Source: Halomonas sp. ML-15 (GTDB lineage Bacteria; Pseudomonadota; Gammaproteobacteria; Pseudomonadales; Halomonadaceae). From it: a DNA stretch of 64,000 nucleotides. The stretch lies in contig NZ_JACXZT010000018.1 of the NCBI RefSeq assembly GCF_014779595.1, forward strand, positions 62,001 through 126,000. Direction: 5' to 3'. The notes under the pieces were generated by a model that searched no databases, was not told the origin of the DNA, and saw nothing but the letters and a program-made list of their open reading frames with translations. The translations under genes and the position numbers were made by a program. Shown piece after piece: positions 31,761 to 40,785 of this stretch. Position 1 is the first letter of the stretch; each line of letters starts with the position of its first letter.

Positions 31761-33446
31761 TCACTCCGGCAGGTCGGTCACCGCACCTTGGGAGGCCGAA
31801 CTTACCGTCTTGGCGTATTTGGCCAGCACGCCGCGGGTGTAGCGCGGCGCCGGCTGCTGCCAGGCGCTGCGGCGGCGCGCCAGCTCCTCGTCGGAGAGGT
31901 CGACCTCGATGATGTCTGCCTCGGCATCGATGGTGATGGTGTCACCGTCCTCGACCAGCGCCAACGGGCCGCCCTCGAAGGCTTCCGGGGAGACGTGTCC
32001 GACCACGAAACCGTGGCTGCCGCCGGAGAAACGGCCGTCGGTGATCAGCGCCACCTGGCTGCCCAGACCGCGGCCCATGATCGCCGAGGTTGGGGTCAGC
32101 ATTTCACGCATGCCAGGGCCGCCCCTGGGGCCCTCGTAGCGAATTACCACCACATCCCCGGCCACCACGCTGCCGTCGTTGATGCGCGCCTGGGCCTCCT
32201 CCTCGGAGCCGAACACCCGCGCGCTACCGGAGAAGCGCGTGCCCTCCTTGCCGGTAATCTTGGCCACCGCGCCCTGGGGCGCCAGGTTGCCATAGAGGAT
32301 GCGCAGGTGACTCTCGGCCTTGAGCGGCGCCTCGAGGGGCGCGATGATCTTCTGATCCACTGGATAGGGCGCCACCTCAGCGAGGTTCTCGGCCAGCGTC
32401 TTGCCGGTCACCGTCAGGCAATCGCCGTGCAGCATGCCAGCATCGAGCAGCACCTTCATCAGCGGCTGGATACCGCCGATGGCCACCAGCTCGCTCATCA
32501 TGTAGTGGCCGCTGGGGCGCAGGTCGGCCAGCACCGGCACGCGCTTACCGATCTCGGTGAAGTCCTCAAGCGATAGATCGACGTTCATGGTGTTGGCCAT
32601 GGCGATCAGATGCAGTACCGCGTTGGTGGAGCCGCCCAGGGCTATCACCACGGTGATGGCATTCTCGAAGGCCTGACGGGTCATGATGTCGGAGGGCTTG
32701 ATGTCCTGGGCCAGCAGTTCCAGCACAGCGGCGCCGGCGGCCTCGCAGTCGGCGGCCTTGGCATGGGACACGGCGTTCTGCGCCGAGCTGCCCGGCAGGC
32801 TCATGCCCAGCGCCTCGATCGCTGAGGCCATGGTATTGGCGGTGTACATGCCGCCGCAGGAGCCCGGCCCGGGAATCGCGGTCTCCTCGATCTGCTTGAG
32901 TTCGATAAGGTCCAGGTCGCCACGCGAGTGGGCACCCATCGCCTCGAACACCGAGACGATGTCGGTGTGCCCCTCGCCGGGCATGATGGTGCCGCCATAG
33001 ACGAACACGCTGGGCCGATCGAGCCGCGCCAGGCCCATCAGGCAGCCCGGCATGTTCTTGTCGCAGCCACCGATGGCCACCAGGCCATCGAAGCCTTCGC
33101 AGGCGGCCACTGTCTCGATGGAGTCGGCGATCACCTCCCGCGACACCAGCGAATACTTCATGCCCTCGGTGCCGTTGGCGATACCGTCGGAGATGGTGAT
33201 GGTGTTGAAGATCACGCCCTTGCCGCCGGCCGCATCGGCGCCGTCGCTGGCGCGCCACGCCAGGTCGTCGATATGGCTATTGCAAGGGGTAAGGTTGCTC
33301 CATGTCGAGGCGATGCCGATCTGCGGCTTCATGAAGTCGCTGTCGGTGAAACCCACCGCACGTAGCATGGCACGGCTGGCCGCCTTGCCGGGGCCATCTA
33401 CCACCGGGGCGGAGTGGCGGCGGGAATCCTTCGGCGTATCGCTCAT
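31761..33446 (-). CDS. ilvD: dihydroxy-acid dehydratase
   Basis: This 561-residue Fe-S enzyme makes 2-keto acids in valine, leucine and isoleucine synthesis. The cluster ligands are visible in Thr-Pro-Cys-Asn, [10 protein letters not shown] and [11 protein letters not shown]. The C-terminal Ser-Gly-Gly-Ser-His-Gly-Phe is intact. AAGGAGAGCCCC before the ATG at 33446 decides the start, 18 codons inside the longest frame. It is convergent with the ABC operon and has only six bases between stops. Confidence 0.96.
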   Translation of the reverse strand: MSDTPKDSRRHSAPVVDGPGKAASRAMLRAVGFTDSDFMKPQIGIASTWSNLTPCNSHIDDLAWRASDGADAAGGKGVIFNTITISDGIANGTEGMKYSLVSREVIADSIETVAACEGFDGLVAIGGCDKNMPGCLMGLARLDRPSVFVYGGTIMPGEGHTDIVSVFEAMGAHSRGDLDLIELKQIEETAIPGPGSCGGMYTANTMASAIEALGMSLPGSSAQNAVSHAKAADCEAAGAAVLELLAQDIKPSDIMTRQAFENAITVVIALGGSTNAVLHLIAMANTMNVDLSLEDFTEIGKRVPVLADLRPSGHYMMSELVAIGGIQPLMKVLLDAGMLHGDCLTVTGKTLAENLAEVAPYPVDQKIIAPLEAPLKAESHLRILYGNLAPQGAVAKITGKEGTRFSGSARVFGSEEEAQARINDGSVVAGDVVVIRYEGPRGGPGMREMLTPTSAIMGRGLGSQVALITDGRFSGGSHGFVVGHVSPEAFEGGPLALVEDGDTITIDAEADIIEVDLSDEELARRRSAWQQPAPRYTRGVLAKYAKTVSSASQGAVTDLPE

Positions 33447-33558
33447 GGGGCTCTCCTTAATCATTCGGCTAGTCGTTCGGCTTATCACTAAGCGCTTCAT
33501 TTTGGTCGGAACAATCCCTAGAGAGTGGCCGTCTTGAGGTGATCTGGCAACCGCACCG

Positions 33559-34257
33559 TTAGCGGGTCGTCACGCGCGCCCAGACCGCGTCGTGGAAGGC
33601 GCGCTCCTTGGCCACCGTGTCGCGGAAGCGCTCGGCCATGGACGCGAAGGCATCGTCACCCAGAGTCAGCGCCTCTTCGTCCAGCCGCCGGCACAGCCAG
33701 GCGACAAATTCTTGAAAGGCCGGGCTGTCGTGTAGATCGATCCACTCGGCGTAGAGCGGGTGCAGACCCTCGGCGCGGGTGATGCGCGTCGCCCAGCCGA
33801 GATAGAGCCATTCGGTCACCACCAGTACCGCCAGCATCTCGGCATAGCCGCCGTGCATGCCGGTGTCGACGAGCAGCTGCTGGAAGGCGCGCGTCTCGGG
33901 CAGGTAGTCGGCGGCCTGGTCGGCGACGCCGAAGGTCTCGAAGGTGCGCTGGAAGGTGCTGTTCTCATCGCTGGTCAGCATACCCATGAACTGCCCCAGC
34001 ACCACCCGGTCATGCATGCTCGGGGCATGGCCGATGGCGTGGCCGATCAGCGCCGTAAAAGGGTCGACGAATCCGTAGTCCTGCACCATGTAGGCGGCAA
34101 AGTCCGGCTCCGCCAGGCGCGCCTCGGCCAGGGCATCGAACAACGGATGGGCGACGGTGGCCGACCAGTCGGGCTCGCTGATCTCGCGCAGCCAGTTGCT
34201 GACCCGCGGCGCGCTCTGTGCGGCGGCCCAGTCGCGGTAGTCAGAAAGCATACTCAT
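33559..34257 (-). CDS. tenA: TenA family thiaminase II / aminopyrimidine aminohydrolase
   Basis: This 232-residue helical protein matches TenA, which hydrolyses base-degraded thiamin (aminomethyl pyrimidine) to HMP for thiamin salvage. The N-terminal Pro-Leu-Phe-Asp-Ala-Leu, Tyr-Met-Val-Gln-Asp-Tyr, the central Glu-Trp-Leu-Tyr and the C-terminal Glu-Arg-Ala-Phe-His-Asp-Ala-Val-Trp are family segments. Its ATG at 34257 overlaps the stop of the symporter gene by four bases and has AAGGAG seven bases upstream. A TPP riboswitch heads the pair, which supports the assignment. Confidence 0.9.
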   Translation of the reverse strand: MSMLSDYRDWAAAQSAPRVSNWLREISEPDWSATVAHPLFDALAEARLAEPDFAAYMVQDYGFVDPFTALIGHAIGHAPSMHDRVVLGQFMGMLTSDENSTFQRTFETFGVADQAADYLPETRAFQQLLVDTGMHGGYAEMLAVLVVTEWLYLGWATRITRAEGLHPLYAEWIDLHDSPAFQEFVAWLCRRLDEEALTLGDDAFASMAERFRDTVAKERAFHDAVWARVTTR

Positions 34258-35654
34258 GAAGAGCTCCTTGGCATAGCGGCAGAGTGAGAGGGGCGCCACC
34301 AGGCGATCAACAGACTGACCAGGGTAGAGGCCAGCAGCGCGCCGAGGAAGGGCGCCAGGGTGGGAATGCTGTCGGGGAAGCTCGCCGCCAGCAGGCCAGC
34401 GCTGAGGCTGCCGGAAGCGATCCATCCGGGTACCACGGCGCCGAGCATGCCGGCAATCCCCCCGGCCACCGCGGCCAGCGGGCTCATGCGACGCCACAGC
34501 CCCAGCAGCACCGGCACCACGATGGCGGCACACAGCAGGTCGGCAATCAGAAACAGCCGCAGCACCGAGTAGCCCTGCAGGGCCACCACCACCACCGGCA
34601 CCATCAGCGCCACGGTGGCCAGCCGTGCGCCGCCGATGGACAGGCCGGGCTTGTCGGCATCCGCCACCACCAAGGAAGCGATGCCGTTCTGCAGGGTATC
34701 GACGCTCGACGCCACCAGGGTGACCGCCAGCACCAGCGCAGGAAGCGCCAGCCAGGCCGGCGCCTCCGCCAGCAGCGCGAAGAACGGGATCGGCGGCTCG
34801 CCGAGGGCGATACCGCTCATCGCTGCCAGCATGCCCAGCCCGCCGATCAGCATCACCACCACCACGCAGATGCCGGCGCCCAGCCAGGCCCCCTGCCCCA
34901 GGGCCCTATCGTCGCGGGCCGACCACACCCGCTGCCAGTAGCCCTGGTGGAAGAGGTTGGCCGCGGTGACCGCAATCACCAGCGTCAGCGCCACCGACAG
35001 CGAGTTACCCAGCGGCGCGCTGGGCAGCGTCGCGCCGGCCGGCATCTCTGGCAGCCGCCACAGGGCCACGCCGCCCACCAGTAGCAGCAGCACCAGCAGC
35101 AGCCAGGCCTGCCAGCGGTCGGTGGCGAGGCTGGCGCGCAGTCCGCCCAACGCGGTGTAGAGCAGCGTCACCAGCGCCACACCGATCACCACCAGCGCTG
35201 GAGGCACATCCGAGAGCAACGCGGCAATCGCACCGATGGCGGTCAGCTCGGCGGCCAGGAAGCAGGCCATATAGGCCACCGACACCAGCGAGACCCAGCG
35301 CCGTACGCCGACCCCATAGCACGCCTCGGCGAACTCGCCGATGCTGCGCCCGCGGGGCAGACGACGACGGATCGCCGGACCGTACAGCCCCAGCACGATA
35401 AACGGCAGCGACGAGCCAATGGCGTAGCCGGCCAGCGCCAGCGGCCCCACGAAGGCGCCGATCTCCGGCGGCGCGAACAGGATCCAGGCGCCCATGCTCG
35501 AGGCCAGGAACGACAGTCCCAGCGTCTGGGCGCCCTGGGAGTTGCGGGCGGTGACGTAGTCGTCGAGGGGCCCATTGGCGCGACGCGCGCGCAGGCCGAG
35601 ATAAGCAAAATAGAGCAGCGCCGCGCCGAGCACGGCAGACGTGAGATAGGGCAT
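34254..35654 (-). CDS. sodium:solute symporter, probable thiamin or thiamin-precursor transporter
   Basis: This 466-residue protein has about 13 to 14 membrane segments and matches the SSS (PanF/PutP) family, for example Val-Ala-Ser-Ser-Val-Asp-Thr-Leu near residue 311 in the Na2-site helix. It is under a TPP riboswitch and translationally coupled to tenA, so uptake of thiamin, HMP or base-degraded thiamin is inferred. Rodionov and colleagues predicted such TPP-regulated SSS members (ThiV); whether this is an orthologue needs alignment. Confidence 0.85.
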   Translation of the reverse strand: MPYLTSAVLGAALLYFAYLGLRARRANGPLDDYVTARNSQGAQTLGLSFLASSMGAWILFAPPEIGAFVGPLALAGYAIGSSLPFIVLGLYGPAIRRRLPRGRSIGEFAEACYGVGVRRWVSLVSVAYMACFLAAELTAIGAIAALLSDVPPALVVIGVALVTLLYTALGGLRASLATDRWQAWLLLVLLLLVGGVALWRLPEMPAGATLPSAPLGNSLSVALTLVIAVTAANLFHQGYWQRVWSARDDRALGQGAWLGAGICVVVVMLIGGLGMLAAMSGIALGEPPIPFFALLAEAPAWLALPALVLAVTLVASSVDTLQNGIASLVVADADKPGLSIGGARLATVALMVPVVVVALQGYSVLRLFLIADLLCAAIVVPVLLGLWRRMSPLAAVAGGIAGMLGAVVPGWIASGSLSAGLLAASFPDSIPTLAPFLGALLASTLVSLLIAWWRPSHSAAMPRSSS

Positions 35655-35662
35655 GTCGCGCT

Positions 35663-35750
35663 TCCTCCGCCGGTATGAACCGGATCAGGTTCCAGGGTCG
35701 GCGCATGGCCCTCTCAGCCCCCGCAAATGCGGCGGGACTCCCCTGGCGAC
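35663..35750 (-). ncRNA. TPP riboswitch (THI element)
   Basis: On the minus strand the conserved blocks appear in order: GGGGAGTCC, CTGAGAGGG (35709-35717 on +), GACCC, then GGAACCTGATCCGG and the ACCGGCGGAGG end. Pairing of CCGGATCAGG with CCGGTTCAT-type stems matches the THI-box fold. The 3' conserved block overlaps the ribosome-binding site (GGAGGAA) of the symporter gene nine bases before its ATG, so TPP binding should block translation directly. No separate terminator hairpin follows. Confidence 0.92.
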
Positions 35751-35943
35751 AGTGAATCGTGGATGGTGAACCCGGCCTAGACCGGGGCGATTATCATCGG
35801 ACGCTCCTCCCAATAAGTCAAAGTCATCGCATGCGGCTCAAGTCGACGATCTTCTCAGCCGATACTAATGTGATGGACGACTGATGCTGCCGCACCTGCT
35901 GGTGCGATGCCGACAACAAGACTCACCGCCACGAGACTGCACC
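35751..35943. promoter_or_regulatory. divergent promoter region between thiamin operon and unknown gene
   Basis: This 193-bp stretch must hold the promoter of the riboswitch transcript (minus) and that of the unknown plus-strand gene. A short stem CCCCGGTCTAGGCCGGG (minus strand, about 35771-35787) precedes the riboswitch. I cannot assign -35/-10 elements with confidence. Confidence 0.3.
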
Positions 35944-36645
35944 ATGCCTTTTCAGGAAGCCCAGGAACACGCCGCAGGCCGCTTGCACACGCTATTTGCC
36001 GAGCCCTACAGCGCCTTCGAGAATGACGCCATGGAGCGACAGCTGCATCTGGTTGTTGCACTGAAATTGCTGTTCGAAGCACCGCTGCGTGCCGGACGCC
36101 TGAAGCTGCGGGTGATCCATGGCTGGGAGAACGGCAGTGCTGAGCCGGCAGATCTAGCCCACAGTGAATACCGGATCGCCGCGCTGGCAGACGCGCAGGC
36201 GGTAGCTGAGCGCTACCACCAGGCCGTGGTGGAGGGCAGCGCATTTCCTTGCGATGCCGACTCGCTACTGGCCGAACCGCTCGCCGACGCGATCGCCAAC
36301 GCCGAGGCCCAGGGGGAACCTGTCGATGACGAGACACGCGACAACCCCGCCCACTGGCCAGCATTCGAGCGGGGGCTGTCGCTATATACCTTCTTCAAGG
36401 TCTACCACCGGCTGACCTACGGTGAAGACGATAGCTACCGCGTCAGCCGCTGCGATACATCGGAGGGTATCCGCGAGATTCACGAGTTCCATCTCGAGGA
36501 GGGCGAGTTTGCCATCGTCACCCCATCTGCCGACGCCACCGGCGGCGACACTCTGCTGATCCTCCACGAGAGCCAGCTTGCGACCGTACTGGCACTGATG
36601 GAGGAGTGCCTGATGGCGGCGCGCAAGTGGGGACTGGTCGGCTAG
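35944..36645 (+). CDS. protein of unknown function
   Basis: I do not recognise this 233-residue cytoplasmic protein. It is acidic (many Glu and Asp), has no signal peptide or membrane helix, and contains Tyr-Thr-Phe-Phe-Lys-Val-Tyr-His and His-Glu-Phe-His-Leu-Glu-Glu-Gly patches. The frame is open back to 35884 but the first 20 codons look non-coding, and no start has a clear ribosome-binding site. It converges with selO, their 3' ends overlapping by four bases. Confidence 0.6.
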   Translation: MPFQEAQEHAAGRLHTLFAEPYSAFENDAMERQLHLVVALKLLFEAPLRAGRLKLRVIHGWENGSAEPADLAHSEYRIAALADAQAVAERYHQAVVEGSAFPCDADSLLAEPLADAIANAEAQGEPVDDETRDNPAHWPAFERGLSLYTFFKVYHRLTYGEDDSYRVSRCDTSEGIREIHEFHLEEGEFAIVTPSADATGGDTLLILHESQLATVLALMEECLMAARKWGLVG

Positions 36646-38135
36646 GTGCCGCAGAAAGTGCGAAAGACCTGCGCGGTAGGCGGCGCCGGCTGGGCGTAGT
36701 CGGCATGCTCGGCGCGCTCCTCGAAGGGCCTCGCCAGCACCTGCATCAGCCGCTCGAAAGGCGCGAAGTCCTCCTCATCGATGGCCGCGGCGAGTGCCGC
36801 TTCGACGCGATGATTGCGTGGGATATAGGCCGGATTGACCGCCCGCATCTGCTGCGCGATCTCGCCGACCGCGACGCCCTCCCGCGCCAGCCGCTGGCGC
36901 CACTCGGCCACCCAGGCCTGGATCGGCTCGGCGCGCTCGAACAGCGCCACCAATTCACTCTCATGCCCCTCGCCCTCTGCAGCGTCGCAAAGCCGTCGGA
37001 AGGTCAGGGTGAAATCGGCGCGCCCGGTATGCATCGCCTCGAGCAGCGACTCAATGAGCCCCCGGTCTGCCGAGTCACTGCCGGCCGCCGCCTCACTTAG
37101 CCCCAGCTTGGCGCGCATCACCGCAAGCCACTCCGCCTCATACACCGCCGCGTAGGTCTTGAGCACCTCGGTCGCCCTGTCGATACCCCGCTGCTGGTCG
37201 TCGTCGATCAGCGGCAGCAGGGTCTCGGCGAATCGTGCCAGATTCCACTGCGCGATCCACGGCTGGTTGGTATAGGCGTAGCGGCCGCCCTCATCGATGG
37301 AGCTGAACACCGTGGCCGGATCATAGCGCTCCATAAAGGCGCAGGGGCCGTAGTCGATGGTTTCGCCGGCGATCGAGGCGTTATCGGTGTTCATCACGCC
37401 GTGAATGAAGCCCAGCCCCATCCACCTGGCCACCAGCACCGCCTGGCGTGCCTGCACCGCCTCGAACAGCGCCAGATAGCGCTCCCCCGGCGACGCGATA
37501 TCGGCCAGGGCCGGATAGTGACGCTCGATGGCGTGATCGGCGAGCCGCTTGACTGCCTCGCTGTCGCCTTGCGCTGCGAAAAACTGGAAGGTGCCGATGC
37601 GCAGATGGCTCGAAGCCACACGAGTCAGCACCGCCCCGGGGACCGGCACGCCGCGGATCACCCGCTCGCCGGTGGTGACCGCCGCCAGTGCGCGGGTGGT
37701 AGGCACGCCCAATACCTGCATCGCCTCGCTGATCAGATACTCGCGCAGCACCGGCCCCAGCGGCGCACGACCGTCGCCGCCGCGGGAGAACGGCGTGCAG
37801 CCGGCACCCTTGAGCTGAATATCACGCAGTCTGCCCTCGCCATCGGTGACCTCTCCGAGCAAGACCGCCCGGCCGTCGCCCAGACGCGGGTTGAAGTGGC
37901 CGAACTGATGGCCAGCGTAGGCCTGAGCCAGTGGTGCGGCTCCCTCAGGCACCCGGTTACCAGAGAACCAGTCGGTGGCCAGCGTCGCGTCGAAGGCGAT
38001 CAGGTCGAAGCCGAGTTCTTCGGCCAGCGGCCGATTGAAGGCCACCAGCCTCGGCGACTTGACCGGGACCGGATCGAAACGGGTATGGAAACGCTCGGGG
38101 AAGTGCGCATAGCGCAGGGTGAACTCGGGAAACAT
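36642..38135 (-). CDS. selO: protein adenylyltransferase SelO (YdiU)
   Basis: This 497-residue pseudokinase-fold enzyme transfers AMP to protein hydroxyls. Family segments seen are Ala-Gln-Ala-Tyr-Ala-Gly-His-Gln-Phe-Gly, the nucleotide loop Gln-Leu-Lys-Gly-Ala-Gly, His-Gly-Val-Met-Asn-Thr-Asp-Asn and Ile-Asp-Tyr-Gly-Pro. The protein ends Phe-Cys-Gly-Thr, so a cysteine sits third from last, the position of selenocysteine in animal SelO. GCGGAG six bases before 38135 supports that start over an upstream ATG at 38174. Confidence 0.93.
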   Translation of the reverse strand: MFPEFTLRYAHFPERFHTRFDPVPVKSPRLVAFNRPLAEELGFDLIAFDATLATDWFSGNRVPEGAAPLAQAYAGHQFGHFNPRLGDGRAVLLGEVTDGEGRLRDIQLKGAGCTPFSRGGDGRAPLGPVLREYLISEAMQVLGVPTTRALAAVTTGERVIRGVPVPGAVLTRVASSHLRIGTFQFFAAQGDSEAVKRLADHAIERHYPALADIASPGERYLALFEAVQARQAVLVARWMGLGFIHGVMNTDNASIAGETIDYGPCAFMERYDPATVFSSIDEGGRYAYTNQPWIAQWNLARFAETLLPLIDDDQQRGIDRATEVLKTYAAVYEAEWLAVMRAKLGLSEAAAGSDSADRGLIESLLEAMHTGRADFTLTFRRLCDAAEGEGHESELVALFERAEPIQAWVAEWRQRLAREGVAVGEIAQQMRAVNPAYIPRNHRVEAALAAAIDEEDFAPFERLMQVLARPFEERAEHADYAQPAPPTAQVFRTFCGT

Positions 38136-38796
38136 GGCGACTCCGCTCGGCGGCTGCGCCTGCAGCCGGTACATGATTACCCGAGTATAACGCTCAGGAT
38201 TGGCGCTTTCGACCTGTCACGACCAGCGCCCACCGCAGCGGCCCGCCGTTGGCTGCGCAGCATTTCAGGCTCATTCGGCGTTTCGAAGGAGCTGGCGACA
38301 TTTCTCCTCCCATTGGTCACCCAATTGGAGCCAATTGGACTTTTGCACGCCAGGTGGTTAGGGTAGGCGTCCCTCGGATCAGCCAACAATTCGTATAAAA
38401 CAGATCCTTGACAGGCTACGGCCACCGCGCCAATGCCTCCTGGTCTTGCATAAACGCAAACTGGATCACCGGTCCTCTCGACTGCACGTCGTCGACGCCA
38501 TCGATAGAGAAGTCATCCATGTCGCGCCATTACGCTGATGAAGGGCGGTGCATGCCGCACCGCCCGCCGCCTGATCGCCCCGCCCTGGGGTGACGCCTTT
38601 CCACGGCGTTGCACTGCCGTGTCCGATCGATAGCGCTCGACGCTGCTCCACTACTGGTGCCAGCACGCCTGTGCCTGGGCGTTTGGCTGCCTAGCGCCAC
38701 TATCGGCACTGCCCCCCACCGCTTCCACCGCATTCGGCATGTCGACTCGCTCGACCTGCTCAGAATGCCTCCGTTTCACTTATCGAGGGACTGCTC
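38136..38796. other. 660-bp leader/intergenic region upstream of a sodium symporter gene
   Basis: No convincing large gene lies here. It contains tandem palindromic 10-mers CCAATTGGAG and CCAATTGGAC (38321-38340), preceded by a degenerate CCCATTGGTC. A 24-codon frame with ATG at 38519 and TGA at 38591-38593 has no strong ribosome-binding site. A nine-base-pair hairpin, GGGCGGTGC with GCACCGCCC (38543-38565), overlaps that frame without a T-run. Together these suggest a long regulated 5' leader for the symporter at 38797, but no known riboswitch class was recognised. Confidence 0.4.
38321..38340. repeat. tandem palindromic decamers, possible operator
   Basis: CCAATTGGAG is followed directly by CCAATTGGAC; each contains the palindrome CCAATTGG and they are one helical turn apart. 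Such phasing is typical of binding sites for dimeric repressors or activators. It lies between divergent selO (about 185 bp) and the symporter gene (about 455 bp). Confidence 0.4.
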
Positions 38797-40491
38797 TTGA
38801 ATAGCGAGCTCTATCAATTCTCGACCCTGACCGTCGTCCTGCTGCTGCTGGCCTTTTACGGCGGTACCTACCTGCTGACCCTGAGTATTCGCAAGAAGAA
38901 GGAAGACGCCGACGCCTTCATGGTATCCAACCACCGCGTGGGCTTCGGCATGGGGGCGGCCAGCATGACCGCCACCTGGATCTGGGCCGCCTCCTTCTAC
39001 GCCGCAGCCACTTCCGGCTACACCTACGGCGTCTCCGGCCCCATCCACTACGGCCTGTGGGGCGCACTGATGATCCTGTTCATCTACCCCTTCGGTCGAC
39101 GTTTCAGGGCGCTCGCGCCCAATGCCCACACCCTGGGTGAGCTGATCCACGCCCGTCACGGCTCCTCCAGCCAGTTGATCCTGGCGCTTTCCAACGTGCT
39201 GGGCAGCGTGATCAGCCTGATGGTCAACTTCACCGCCGCCGGTGCCCTGGTCGCGGTACTCTCGCCACTCTCCTTCCAGGCCGGGGTGATCATCGCTGGC
39301 GCCGGGGTGCTGTTCTACACCCTGTGGTCGGGTTTCCGCGCCTCGGTGCTGACTGACTTTGCCCAGTTGGTGGCGCTGATGGCGATTGCCATCGTGATCA
39401 TTCCCGCGGTGTTCTTCGCCATGGGTGGCCCCAGCGAGCTGGTCGCCGGCATGGGCAACCTGACCGCCGAGCAGACCAACTTCTTCTCCATGGATGCCAT
39501 CCTCAACCAGGGCGCGCCCTTCTTCGTCGCCGTGCTGGCCTATGCCATCGGCAACCAGACCATCTCCCAGCGCTTGTTCGCGGTCAACGAAGCGCATATC
39601 AAGCCGACCTTCCTGACCGCTACCGTCGGCTACGGCGCCATCGTCATCGGCCTGGGCATGATCGGCCTGATGGCGCTGACGCTGGGCGTGCAGCCGATCG
39701 ATGGCAACATGAACAACCTGATCCCGCAGATGGTCTCCAGCTACCTGCCGCCGCTGTTCATCGGCCTGTTCTTCATACTGGTCATCGGCTCGCTCTCCTC
39801 CACCGCCGACTCCGACCTCTCGGCGCTATCGGCGATCATGATGGCGGACGTGTATGGCAAGAACCTCGCCCGCGGCAAGGCCGACCCCCGGCGCATGCTG
39901 CTGGTGGGCCGACTGACCATGATCGTCGCCACCGTGGTGGGCATCATATTTGCCAGTTTCTCGCTGGATATTCTGGTCATGCTGGTCTTCGTCGGCGCGC
40001 TGTGGGGGGCCATCGTCTTCCCGGTGATCGCCAGCTGCTTCTGGAACCGAGTCACCAACCAGGCCTTCACCACCTCGGTGCTGGTGGCCATGGTGCTGTT
40101 CTGCGCGGCGCGTTTTGAGCTGCTACCGCTGACCGGCGGCAGTGGCCTGTTCTTCGAACTGCTGGCCAGCGTCGGCGGCGGGGTGATCATCGGCCTGATG
40201 GTATTCGGCTTCCTCGGCCGCACCGCGGGCTTTATCGCCGCCGCCATCGCCCTGGTGGCGATGCTGATCTTCGCCACCGGCTTCCTGCGCGACTACACCG
40301 TGCTGCTGGCCTCGTTGACCGCCTACGGTGCCAGCACCGTGGTCTGCGTGGTAATGAGCCTGATCAGCCGCCAGCCGGACTTCGACTTCGCCACCATTGG
40401 CGAGCGGGTCGGCGACTACGACGCCACCGAACCCAGCGAGTCGTACGGCGAGACGGTGCCAGGCGCCGCCAAGCTGGCGCCTCAGCGCTGA
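38797..40491 (+). CDS. sodium:solute symporter family protein, TTG start
   Basis: This 564-residue protein has about 13 to 15 membrane helices and matches the SSS family: Thr-Trp-Ile-Trp-Ala-Ala-Ser in helix 2, Gly-Asn-Gln-Thr-Ile-Ser-Gln-Arg and Ser-Leu-Ser-Ser-Thr-Ala-Asp-Ser-Asp-Leu, the Na2-site helix. The only start compatible with the full N-terminal helix is TTG at 38797, with GAGGGA six bases upstream. The next in-frame ATG would remove the first helix. It is followed at 71 bp by a 42-residue membrane protein of the kind annotated as a putative transporter small subunit. The substrate is unknown. Confidence 0.9.
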   Translation: MNSELYQFSTLTVVLLLLAFYGGTYLLTLSIRKKKEDADAFMVSNHRVGFGMGAASMTATWIWAASFYAAATSGYTYGVSGPIHYGLWGALMILFIYPFGRRFRALAPNAHTLGELIHARHGSSSQLILALSNVLGSVISLMVNFTAAGALVAVLSPLSFQAGVIIAGAGVLFYTLWSGFRASVLTDFAQLVALMAIAIVIIPAVFFAMGGPSELVAGMGNLTAEQTNFFSMDAILNQGAPFFVAVLAYAIGNQTISQRLFAVNEAHIKPTFLTATVGYGAIVIGLGMIGLMALTLGVQPIDGNMNNLIPQMVSSYLPPLFIGLFFILVIGSLSSTADSDLSALSAIMMADVYGKNLARGKADPRRMLLVGRLTMIVATVVGIIFASFSLDILVMLVFVGALWGAIVFPVIASCFWNRVTNQAFTTSVLVAMVLFCAARFELLPLTGGSGLFFELLASVGGGVIIGLMVFGFLGRTAGFIAAAIALVAMLIFATGFLRDYTVLLASLTAYGASTVVCVVMSLISRQPDFDFATIGERVGDYDATEPSESYGETVPGAAKLAPQR

Positions 40492-40562
40492 GCCCTGGCA
40501 CCTCGACCATGACACGGCGGTGCCGGTCGGTACCGCCACAAGTGACAGAAGGAGATAATGAG

Positions 40563-40691
40563 ATGACCGCACTCTATGGCTTCTACGTATTGATCTGGCC
40601 CGCCCTGACCCTGGCGGTACTGGTCGTGATCTGCCGCGCGGTACTGCGCGACCACCGCAAGGCGAAAGAGGAAAGACGCGAGCTGGTGTGA
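40563..40691 (+). CDS. small membrane protein, putative symporter small subunit
   Basis: This 42-residue protein has a single hydrophobic helix (about residues 5-26) followed by a highly charged tail rich in Arg, Lys and Glu. AGAAGGAGATAATG lies upstream of its ATG at 40563. Small proteins of this type are found directly after sodium:solute symporter genes. A strong terminator follows at 40705, so symporter and small protein form a two-gene operon. Confidence 0.75.
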   Translation: MTALYGFYVLIWPALTLAVLVVICRAVLRDHRKAKEERRELV

Positions 40692-40704
40692 ACACTATCG
40701 CGTG

Positions 40705-40742
40705 AACCACAACGGGCCCTGCTAGCAGGGCCCGTTGTGGTT
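40705..40742 (+). terminator. strong palindromic terminator
   Basis: A perfect 38-bp palindrome (arms AACCACAACGGGCCCTGC and its complement, centre TAGC included) follows the small-subunit gene by 13 bp and ends in TT plus TTTC context (GTGGTTTC). It also lies 43 bp after the stop of the convergent dctM gene and may end transcription from both sides. Confidence 0.8.
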
Positions 40743-40785
40743 TCAGGGGCTGGGGTTTCAGGGGCAGGAGTTCAGAGGCAAGAGA

